From NCBI RefSeq assembly GCF_030867095.1, contig NC_081835.1, positions 40,035,892-40,099,891 on the forward strand: DNA of 64,000 nt, in the 5' to 3' direction. The DNA is from Alligator mississippiensis (Eukaryota; Chordata; Crocodylia; Alligatoridae). This document shows, piece after piece, positions 31,901-43,900 of the stretch (position 1 is its first letter; every line of letters begins with the position of its first letter). The notes below the pieces were generated by a model. That model searched no databases. It was not told where the DNA came from and saw only the letters and a list, made by a program, of their open reading frames with translations. Both the position numbers and the translations under genes were made by a program.

Positions 31901-34900
31901 CCCTGTGAGGCAGTGGTGGCAACGTGGCTCTGCCCTGGCTGCCTGGCACCCGGTACTGCCTGTGCCATATCACATGGGCCCTGCCCAGCTCAGTGCAGTG
32001 CCGTGTGCTTTCGGGCAGCTCTGGGCCACTTGGGCTGTCACCCAGGGCCCTGTGCCACTTGTGGAGACTGCCTGTCATACCAGGCCAGGTCCTACATGCA
32101 CAAAAGCAGCCTGGCCTGATGGTACGTGGAGCCTGTGCACTCAGGACCCGGCCCGGCATGACAAGCAGTCCCTGCGAGCAGTATGGGGCCCTGGGTGACA
32201 GCCCGAGAAGCCCAGAGCTGCCCAAAAGCACATGATGCCGCACTGAGCTGGGTGGGGCCTAAGTGATATGGCACACGCAGCATCGGGTGCGAGGCAGCTG
32301 TGGCCAAGCCGTGTTACCTCCCACTACCCTGCACTGCATGGGGGGGCTGTGCCAGGAGGCGCTGAGCACCCTGATGGCTGCTGCTGCTGCCGCCGGTGAG
32401 CTGTGGGCCATGAAGGCCATGTGGGGGAGCTGGTGCTCTGCAGCGGGAGGACAATCCATGTGCTATGCGGGGAAGCTGTGCCCTGTTGGGGGGCAGGGGA
32501 CCCATCCCTCCTAATCAGCCTCCCCATACAGTTCCCCCCCACACACAGTCCCCCACACCTATCCACACACCCTATACCCCCCACATCTCCCCACACCTCC
32601 CTCCTGCAAACTCCAAATCCTGCCCCCCATCACGCACCCATCGTGCCCAGCTTCCTGACAGGATGAGACCTGCTGGCAGGAGCTGTGGCTGCAGGGGCAG
32701 CTGTCCTCATATCCTAGTTAGTGAAGGGGTCAGGGGAGCTCTAACTGTTCTATGATAAGAAAACCAAAAGCAAGCAGCAAAACATATAGATATTTAGAAT
32801 TAATTTTATTATGATGATAGAGACACTGGTAGGCTTCCAAACTGCTTTAACATTGTAACTATATCAATAAAATATTGCCCAACTGATTCATTCTCTCCCT
32901 CTCTCTCCTGGTCTTTTTGTTTTAATTGTGGAAGAACATGGATTTTGGGGTATTTTAAAGAGTGAATTTGGGATTTTTTTTATCAGAGATTCTGAAGCTT
33001 TTAAATAGGGAACACCAGGATTCCTGCTAGTGAGGGAAGTGGCAGGACCCAGACACAGACGCCTGCTCAGAGCTGGCACTCGGGACCCAGCTGGAGGTGG
33101 CTGACCTTTGGGCCATTTGGGGCCAGGAGAACATATTTTGACTGTTCAAAGCAGGCCACCACACTGAGAACATCTGAGCAATAGCTGCCCAGATGGCAGG
33201 GCAACGGCACACAAAGGCCATCTGTACAGCCACAGATTATTGGCAGCTGGCCCAGAGGTAAGATACCTCTGCTGCAGCTGTGCAGTCCCCATCTTGGTCT
33301 GGCAGATGCACAGTCTTGGGGCCACATGCTGTTGCAGGTAGCAGCAGGTCATAGCCAGGTAGCAGCCCCCACTGCCAGACTGCTGTAGTGGGTAAAGAGT
33401 GCAGGGGGCACTCTTGGTTAGGGCTGCTTCAGCAGTCCAGCTGGCACAAGGGGCTAGTATCCCCAGGTACCAATTGGCCTGGCCCCAGAAGCTCCTGAGA
33501 GCAAGCAGCCCTGAGCTAGGTACCAGGGAAGGTTTTTATATAGCTGGGACCAACACAGGTGCCAGCCCCAGGCTCTAGCTCCCCCTGGCTGCAGATCCAG
33601 GAGAAGCTGGGCAGGGTTATTTTGCCCCAAGTGGCACAACTTGCTCCACACCAAAGTGCATGTCTGGGCATGTGCACTGAGGCAAAAATCTCCAGCTCAA
33701 ATTTGTACCGCTCCTATTTGAGCTGCTGCAAGCACACGTGCCTGCATGTGTGGATGCACCCACAGAGGCTGAATAGCTGGAAGGTTTGAGGATAATTTTG
33801 CCATATCAAGCTCACTTTCTCCTAAGTCCGATTACTATAAACATATTTAAACCATTTTTTAGCTTGTTGTTGTCAAAGGGAGGCAAAACTACTCATCTGT
33901 GAATTCCCAAAATCAGCACCCAGGGAGAAAGTGGGCAGGTGAGCCTAAACTTTGGTTCTGAACCACCAGAAGGGGTCTGGTAACTCCCAACCACAAAGAG
34001 GAATGCATCCTGTTTACCATATTTACTCAAATGGAAGACAACCTTGATTATAAGATGACCTCCCAATAATTAGATTCTATATATAGAAAATGTATCTTTG
34101 TTACAGTTTTCCAGGTATCGAATCTAATTATTGGAGGTTTGCCTTGAATTTGCCCCCTTCCCACTACTACAGAAGGGAAAATAAATCTGAGGGGTCAGGT
34201 AGCCCCTTTACCTTCTGATGACCTCCCGCTTTTTCCCCCTGGCAGCCCAGTCCAGCCCAGCCCCTTCCTCCTCTCCTTACAATCAGACCCTGTTCTTCCT
34301 GAACATATAGAATTGAGGAGCAAATTTGAAAACACTGACCTTGATATTAAACACAGTTGTACCAATATGCATATATTGCTCATGCACTAGTTAATCCAGA
34401 ACTGATACATATTATCTTGTTTTGAAACTGCTGCAAGGTTTAGCACAGGTGTTTCATAACCACACTTTTGAGAAGCACTTTAACACCTACTTATATCTAG
34501 TATAGACAATGCATGATATTAGTCCAAAGCCAAAAGCCTCATGATTTACCACAGAGATCACTGCTGGGCTGGGTTGGCCCTCCCCTCCCCGCAAATCAAC
34601 AGCATTTTAAGCTATGGTGAGCTAAGACATTGCATACAGTTCACCCAGAATTCCTCTGTTGCACCCTCTGTGGAGGAATCACCCCGCTAGTCTGACTCTG
34701 CTGTGAGCAGGCAGCCCCTCCCCCATGCTTCATTTACCACTGAGCTGTGACCTGTTGGAGACATTCCTGAGGGAGGGGAACCTGCTCCCTTTGTCTCAGT
34801 TTGCCCACCACTGCAGGTCATGTGACTATTTCCCTCACCTGGAAAGGTGATGTCATGAGGAAGCACCAGGCAGCAGCCAATGGGGCTGCTTCTGGTGGGA

Positions 34901-37900
34901 ACTTAGCGATGAGGTCACGACAGGTTATTTAAGGGTCCCTTCTTCCTGAAAGGAAGAGAGCCATTTTGGGGAACATAGCATAAGCATACAGCCTCTGGAG
35001 CTCTTCTAGGCTTCAGATGAACATGTGAGTAACTTACCTGAAACTTATCTTAAAATACAGGTTACTATAATGTAGAAGCATGACAAAAGGCTGCCTACCT
35101 AGTGTTTGTTCTGGGTTATTCCTTGATACTTCTCTATCCTGTACCCTCCCCAAGCCAATAAAGCTCTCCACTATAACAAGTGTGGTGGACTTGCTGGGAA
35201 AGGGATTGAGCATGCCTTTTCTAGTCCCTATGCTCACCTGGCTAAGGGAGGCTACTTTCTGTGTTTCAGGCTTAAGGAAGCACCCTAAGTTCTCGCAGTG
35301 GGTCAAGGACCCTCAAGGTCTACAAGGCCTGTGTACCCTGGAGGGCACAGAGCCCGGATAATAATCACACCCATGACTGGTGGCAGCAGTTCATAGAATT
35401 ATAGAAGTAGGGTCGGAAGGGACCTTGCAGATCTTCAAGTCCGACCCCCTGCCTGGGCAGGAGGGAAACTGGGCTCAATTGACCCCAGCCAGGTAGGCAT
35501 CGAGCTGCTTCTTAAAGACCCCCAGGGTAAGAGCCAGCACCACTTCCCTTGGAAGTTGGTTCCAGATCCTAGCCGCCCTAACTGTGAAGTAGTTCCTACG
35601 GATGTCTAATCTAAGCCTACTCTCCAACAACTTGTGGCCGTTATTCCTTGTTATCCCGAGGGGTGCTAGGGCAAACAAGGTCTCCCCCAAACCCTTCTGG
35701 TCCCCCCTAGTGAGTTTATAGACGGTCACAAGGTCCCCCCTCAGCCTTCTCTTGTGAAGGCTGAACAGGTTCAGGTCCCGTAGCTTCTCACTGTAGGGTC
35801 GGCCCTGCTGTCCCCGGATCACGCGGGTGGCCCTCCTCTGGACCCTCTCAATGTTATCCACATCCCTCTTGAAGTGGGGTGCCCAGAACTGGACACAGTA
35901 CTCCAGCTGTGGCCTGACCAGTGTCGCGTAGAGGGGGAGGATCACCTCCTTGGCCCTACCTGAGATGCATCTGTGGATGCACGATAGAGTCTGGTTAGCC
36001 CTGCTGACCGTGACCTCGCATTGTCAGCCCATGTTCATCTTGGAGTCAGTGATGACTCCAAGATCCCTTTCTGCCTCCGTGCTCTCAAGAAGGGAGTTTC
36101 CCATCTTATAAGTGTGCTGCCAGTTCCCACTGCCCAAGTGCAGCACCCTGCACTTGTCCGTATTGAAACACATCCTGTTTTTGTTAGCCCACCCTTGCAA
36201 CCTATCCAGGTCTTTCTGCAGTCTTTCCCTCCCTACTAGTGTGCCCACTTCACCCCAAATTTTGGTATCATCAGCAAATTTGAACAGGTTGCTTTTCACC
36301 CCATCGTCCAAATCGCTGATAAAGAAATTGAACAGTGCGTGCCCAAGGACTGAGCCCTGGGGGACTCCGCTGCCCACTTCCCCCCAGGTTGAATATGACC
36401 CGTCCACCACCACCTTCTGAGTACGACCCTTCAGCCAATTAGCAATCCATCTGACCGTGAACCCAGTTACCCCAGGCCAGACGTGACGCACCTCAGGGGA
36501 GGCACTTGTAGCTTGGTAGGTGGTTGGGTGCAGTGAGGTGGGCGACTCGGCGCAGGAGCACCCCCTACTGGTCTGCCACACCCTCTCTCAGCCTGGTGCA
36601 TATGATTAGTGTGGCCCTGCCCTCCACAGTGACCCCACAGCTCAGCATGTGTATATATTCCAGATACCCTCTACAACGGATATATGTGCTATGTTACGTC
36701 TCAGCTTTGTGTTCTTGGGCAAACCTGGCACAGGATACAGTCTGTCTGACTCACAAAGAATTTCCCCCTTCCTCCCCTTCTCTACATAAATGAAACTGAT
36801 TAAGATGTAGTGAGAGACACACGTAAGACCCTCCAGATAAGGGTGACAAGAGTGAAACAACTGCCCTAGGTCTCATTTGCATCTGAGATAGAACCAGATG
36901 ACCATTCATTTACATGAGAGATGGAGAACAGAAAGCCTGAAGCAGAGACTGCAGTGAATTCTGGGACCAGAGAAGCAGGGGAGCACTGCATGATGGGGAA
37001 TCTGTGATCCAAATGTTAATCAACCCATGTTCACACACACCCAGCTCAGCATTTATCAGACCAGTTCTAATCTGGATTTACTAAGGACTCCCTCCCCCCC
37101 TCCCGACACACACACACACCTCTAAGTTTAAAAGGCATCTCGGGCCGCACATTCCCCGGTCCCACTATGGGAGGCCTATTTAAACTTGATTGACTAAAAC
37201 TCGGTTGCCGGGTTAGGGAATGCTGAGGCAAGAGACCGAGTCAGAGGGGGTATGGGCAACATTTGAACAACGGTTAAGGGTTCATCACAGCGTCCAGCCC
37301 ATTGGAGCCCTAATCACAGGTGTTGTCATACTTTTCCCAAGACGACTGGTGGGAGTCCTCTCCACAAAAGGTTATGAGCACCCCAATAATTATCTTAAGT
37401 CTGTTAAAAGACTATAGTAAGATCTGGAAAAGTCATGCTAAGCTGAGGCTTGTTCACAACAAGTAAAAATACAAAATCCTGATGCTGCAAGCTATCTATT
37501 GTTTCTGAAGAAACCATGAGATATCCCATCAGTATATCTGCTATCCATAGGAATTTCAAGCTGGCTCCCAAGTATTTGGTTACTCCCTAATCTTATGTGT
37601 TTCCTGATTATCAATCAGTTTCTTGAGATGTTCCAAACCAGATAACCCCGTCAATAGAAAAGACAATGGTTTACACAATTGAGGATGCTTTGAAGCAGCT
37701 GAACTGAGGGTATAAAAATCTGTAAAAAGTGTGGGGTGCTTCAGAAAGAAAAAAAGAAAGAAGAAAACTCCTGTGCTGACACCATCCCCTGTCGTTCTTG
37801 GGACGCTGGAAGAACAGATCATCTCCCTTCAAGGACTGTGTTAGGAATTTTACCTGTCAGCTTTGAGACTCGAGTACCTTGGACTGGTGAGATCCCAGCT

Positions 37901-40900
37901 CTCTCTCTCTCTCAAATTTCTGAACCTGAACTGTATTAGTTAAGCTTGAGCTAAGTTTCCCCAAATACTTAGTGAAACCAGGGTAGTACTGTAATTGTTT
38001 GTGTTTTTCTTTTGCATGTCTATTACTACTAGTACCATTATATATTTCATATGCTTAGCAATAAATAACTTTTATAGTCAAACTGGTAGTAATTGGGTAT
38101 ATTTTTCCTTCTCTGCTTCTCTTTCCTTCTGTGCTCTGCAGCAACGCTTCTTTTACCTAAGCTAAAGATCCCTGCGAAGCCCAAAAATACTGTGGGGTCT
38201 GCTCATCAAGAGGCCAAAGATTGGGACGTGCCGAGTTTGAAACACATAAGGGGATCAGCTTGTAAAGGCTGACTGACCCAGTTTGACTCAGACGTGCCCT
38301 TATGAACTGAATGCTGGCCCATGAGGGTGTCAGCTGGACACCCAGCCGGATTCAGAGGGATTCTGTTTACCTGTGTGCTTGTGTCTGACTGCAGTTTATT
38401 GTTGCTCTGATGAACTGATTCTTGGCATATGAGGATGTCAGCCTGTCCATGCTGATCAACCCGGCCAGGTCAGGCGTGCCACGTTAATTTGTGTGTGTTT
38501 GTGTGTGTGACTGATTTGGTGACTGGAGGAACCCAGCCCCATTGAAACTGAGTCCTGCAAGATAGCTCCATTGGGGGTGAGGGCTTGCAGAAGGGAGAGA
38601 TACAGCTCCGTATAGTAACACAAGCAGCACATTGACAGAATTACCAAGAGCCTAGAAACTATCCCTAATAAATGAGCACACCCCAAAGTAATGGGCAAAT
38701 CTGGTAACAGCTAATTAGGCCCCAAGTCATAACTGGAATCGAGTGTTCTTATCACAAGTCCTGGGATGTTCCAAAAAATGTATGTGCAGATGAGGCACAG
38801 AGCAACCTAATTTGGCTTCACCTTGTGGAAGGTGGGGCCACACTAATCATATGGCGAGCCGGGGTTTGGGGCTGTGTGCTGCCCCCCCATCCCTGCCTGG
38901 GAATGAGCGGGCGCGGGAGCACAGGGCCAGCATCAGCAGGGCCCAGAGCAAGGCAGCAGGGGTACAGAGCCCCTGCCTGCCAGGACCCTATGGAGCCAGG
39001 CCAGCTCCCCACTCTCCCTGCTGGTGCAGCCCAGCTCCACAGAACCCTACCAGCCTGTGCCATGCTCTGGGCCCCACCAGTGCTGGCCTGGGACATTGGT
39101 CCCAAGATGGTGACTAGGGGGCAGGGCACCTGTTAAGGGACGGGGCTACCCATGTGGCCCTCGACAGCTTGCCAAAACTGGGTAAGCGGCCCTCTGACCA
39201 AAATAATTGCCCGTCCCTGCACTAACCTATCCTTGTGGTAGGTTCCTATCCACACTGAAAGCCTCTTGTGGGCTAAGATCAAGTAAGTATAGCTGGGCGG
39301 ATGCCCAGCTACTGCCTTGTTTGAAGCCTGGAGCCTGGGAATAGCAGAGCTACGGAGAAACTGGCAGAGAAGTTCCAGGTGACCAGGATGGAAGCAGCCA
39401 CACCAGAAAAGGAGAGAAGCAGAGATCTGACAGACGAAGCAGAAAAATTGGGAGACAGTAGAGAACAAGAAAAAGAAGAAAGAGTGGAATGGTAGAGCAT
39501 CTGAAGAACTGAGACAGAAAACTGAAAAGCAACAAGCACAAGGGGAGAAAGGTACAACGCAGAGGATTGAAGGAGAAAGAGCTAAAGGACCAAAGCAACC
39601 CTGTAAAGAAGATAGAAGACAACAAGAACCGGTAAGAGATGCGAAAGATTTGGATGCGGAAAGAGGGGAAGATGGGGAGGAAACAGAGAGAGAGAGAATG
39701 GTGGGAACCCATGGCTCAGAGTGAAGGCAGTCTTAACTGATAAAGAGGGACAAAAGAATACGTATGTGGCCAGATATGCCTTTATGGAAAAATATTATTT
39801 GAAACACTGAATGTAAGGCCAGAGCAGTTGACCAGTGTGCTGGCAAGTAAAAACTGAAGAGTGTGGCAGTTCACATCCTGGAAAAGAGAGGGCTATGAGG
39901 AATTCTGGGACTTGTACAGAGAAAAACAAGATGAGGGGGATTAAGTTCCTAGCCAGGGAGCAATCACAGGAGAGAGTCATAAAATGTATTCAGAGGTGAT
40001 GCACAAGGCAGACATAAGAAGATGGATGGAACAGAGACTACAAAGAGTGGAGACAGTGGAGAGATTCTTAAAGTACAGCATTTGGACAGGGGCCTGGAAG
40101 GTGAGGGCAACCCTCAAGAGTGATGAATTTAACAGAGGAGGAGGAGTGAGGCACCTGCTATCAGTCATCCAGCTAGGGTCCCACAAAGGATATGTAACGT
40201 ATTATGGACAACCCGGAATATTCAGCCAGTGTGGGGAAGAGGGGCACATAGCAGCATATTGCACATTAACTTGCTGCCAACGGTGTGATGGGAAAGACCA
40301 CAGGACCAGCGATTGCCAAGAGAAAACAAAATGTACAGTGTGTAACAAGGAAGGGCACCTATATAGAAGGCGCCTAACTGCCTATGCCAGTGAAGGTAAG
40401 AGGGGCGGAATAAGCAAATGAGAAGGAGAAAGACCTTAAAGAGGATGAAGACAAGAATGAAAATGGTGGAAAACTGAAAGGAAAAGGGAAGAAGCTATTA
40501 AAACCAAAGAGGTGGAAAGAGATAGAGCAAACAGAGGAAGATGAGATGACTGAGAGAAAGGAGATAAGAAGGCAGGAGAGGCAGAGAGAGAGAGAGAGAA
40601 AATGCAGGGAGACAAAAGACAAGAATGAGAGAGAGAAGACAGCAGAGAAAGAATATCCAGCTTTGAATAGAAAGATGAAAACCAGACTGAAGTTGATAGA
40701 ATTACTGGAAGGAAGAGGACACACTACAATAACAGAGCCGCAGTATGAATGACCTCTAAGAAAGATCACAATGGAGATTACAATAACATCCTTAAATGTA
40801 CGAAGTGTTCAGACAATGAAAAGATGGGAAAAGATAGAACCCATTTTACATGTATTAGAAGTTTGTGGGAGGAGTCATAGTCCTTATCTTAAAAAGGAGA

Positions 40901-43900
40901 GAAAGAAACATCCAAAACATTTGGATGGTTTCGTTTAGTTTTGGAGATGTTTTGGAGCCTTCTGTTTCATTTTGGATTCGGTGTTTTGGGCACCGAAATG
41001 GGCCAAAACACCTCCAAAATGAAATGGCAGCTGAAACTTTGCACAGCCCAAGCAGCTAGCCACACATGAACTGCGAATGTATATTGAAGGTGATGAAGAG
41101 AAGCTGGGAGCAACACATGCAACAAACAAGTGGAGATTAAAAGACTAGGGAATGCTGTTCCAGGAAAATTCTCGGCGGGGGGAGGGGGAATAACAGAATG
41201 GGTTGGGAGGACACTGATGAAAGCATGACAGGTAATGCTATTTGAAGAGACGTGGGTGGTAAGGGAACCTGTTGGGTGGTTATATGAGAGCTGGTATAGA
41301 AATGTTAATATGATGTGAAATAAAGGGCAATGTTGTTCAGTTAAAATGTATAAATCTGGGAAGGAGGGATGCATCTCGCTGAGGCTGTATGTAAATAAGA
41401 GGCAAAATGATGCCAGAGGATAAGAAGCATGCAGAGAGATGAAATAGTAGATGTCAAAGGATGTAAATTAGGAGATTCTGTGTTAGTTTGGGAAAATGTT
41501 TTATGCAAAGTGATGTAAACTGATTTGTTTTTAATGTGGAGGAGAAGATTTTGATTAATAATAAAAAAGTAGGTTCCCATCAGCATTGAAAGCCTGATCA
41601 ATGCCTAAAGGCCAGAAAGAGGGATTAACAGAGCAGTGTAAGAAGTGGAGGAGGGAAACATCAAGCTCAAAACAATGGTAGTGGTGGCAATTAAGCATGA
41701 GGTGGAAAAAGAGTTAAAGAGCAGAAATGAAGATCTGGAGATAGATGGAGAGTGAATGGAAGGGGACGGCAGAAGCTATGGCCAAGGCAGAAATGATGAG
41801 TGTGATGATGCCAGAAGGAAGATAGGAGCAGAGGAGAGCAGGAGACAGAGCAGGAGCATGAGCAGCAGCAACAGAAGGTATGTTGGGTGAGAAGCAGAGA
41901 ACAGTAGAATCATGATGGCAGGCCAATCCATTGGGAGTGGCATGGAAAGAAAATGTGGAAGAGGCACCAAGAGAAGCTAGAGAAGAGTGGAGGCTGCGGA
42001 TAAAGGCAACTTTTACCAGTGACAGGAGACAGATGGGATCAACAATGAACAGACATGATTTCTTGGGAAATGTACTGTTTGAGATATTGGAGATGCAGGT
42101 GGAACATCTCACCAGCCTGATTGCTTTCTCAAACTGAAAGACTTGGTAATTGACTTACTGGGATGGAGAAGGGTATGGAAACTTTTGGAAGAAATATGCA
42201 GAGAAATGTGGAAGGGAGGAATTAAGAGCGATAAAGTTCACAGCAGGGAAAAAGTCAGAAGAAAGAGAGATTATAGTTTGAATGTACACAGATTTGCTAG
42301 AGGTAGAAGACCTAGAAAGATTGATGGGAACAATGTGGTCTGTATTCTACCATTCTGGATACTGATCATCATGTCTAGAAAAGGAGATGTTGGTGCTGGA
42401 GTATTTAAGAGATAGTCAGATGGAGGGATGATAATTGTTGAATGTCTGATGGAACTCAATCAGAGATTGCAGACACTATGACGAGTATCCAGAATAGTAA
42501 AATACAGACCATGTTATACAAGAAACCCACAGACCAATATACATATCTGTACAGAACCAGCAATCATTCTAAACACACCAAAAAAGCTGTGATATACAGC
42601 CAAGCCCTCAGATACTACTGAATTTGCACTGAGGAGAACACCCGGGATCACCACCTCACCTCAAAACTCAAAAAAGCATTCACCCAACAAGGACATTCCT
42701 CCAGAGAGATAGATCGCACGTTTGAAAAAGCCACCCAGATACCATGTGAAGAATTGCTGCAGTACAGAAGAAAAACCCCACGAATCTCACACCGCTGGTT
42801 ATGACATATCACCCCTCCCTCGAACCCATATGGAAAATGCTCAAACAATTGCAATCCATATGAGAAAGAGGCCCTATTCTTAAAGAGATCTTCTTAGAAC
42901 CACCCATCCTGGCCTTCAAACAAGCATCAAACCTCACTACCCTCATCACCAGAAGCAAACTTCCTCAGGTCCAGAACCCACCAAATGGATCCAGACCGTG
43001 CCATGACAAGAAATGAAAAACCTGCCAACACATCTCCACCACCTCCACAATTACTACACCCCACAACAGAGCCATCAGCATCCCTGCATCTTACAGCTGC
43101 ACCTCCAGAAATGTAATATATCTCTCATCCAATGTGGCAAACGTTCTGATGGAAAATACGTAGGAGAGACCAAACAACAACTGTGCACCAGAATGAACGC
43201 ACACTGGAAATCTCTTAAAGACAAGAATACCCAACTACCTGTGGGGGCACATTTCTCACAAGAAAACCACTCTCTCTCCAATCTCTGTTCTAATCCTCAA
43301 AGGGAATTTACAAAACACTTCTCGGAGATGAGCCTATGAACTTCACTTCATCAACCTCCTGGCTACAACAAATCATGGACTAAATATAGACATTGGATTA
43401 ATGACACATTATAACCTGCCTGACATCTGACTCCCCAGGTCCCTCTTCACTATTTAGATGCTACATTCATCCCCCCCCCACCGGTCTCTCACCCACTGAC
43501 TCCTCAATTTACATCTTCGCTGACTGCCTGCCTTGCATGCATACCAGTCCAGCCTTTGGCTTCTTTACTATTCATTCCATCCAGGAAGAGCACACACCAA
43601 CTACAGAGATTTCCTCAGCCTGATGAATGGGTTTTTAAACCCAAAAGCTTGCTAAAAAATTTTTTCCCAACTATTTAAGTTGGTCTAATAAAAGATATCA
43701 GATTCAGCCAAAGAACCTTAAATAAATATTAAAAGCTTAAATATATATGATTTAAAAAGCTTTAATAGCTTAGCTTTAATTTAGCTGTAATTATATAAAG
43801 ACACACACACATATATATACACATACATATATGTTATATATATATATATATATATGCGCACACACATATGCAAGTGCATGCACACACACATATATGAAGC

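Larger units (their letters stand above)
31375..33770 (-). mobile_element. Harbinger-like block with nested hAT/foldback
   Basis: The left side begins GGGCATGTCCAGATGAG (31374-31390), close to the terminal repeat of the 8421 element. The right side has GTGTGGATGCACCC (about 33749-33762), a degenerate partner. Minus-strand frames at 33050-33350 resemble the N-terminal helix-turn-helix part of a HARBI1-type transposase ([17 protein letters not shown] and downstream). The middle is occupied by a foldback structure (31775-32525) and a hAT-type right end at 33026. Boundaries are approximate. Confidence 0.5.

Noticed and set aside
31491-32755. Cluster of 60-130-codon frames, both strands
   Set aside because: All sit in the long inverted repeat; symmetric frames are a sign of the palindrome, not of coding.
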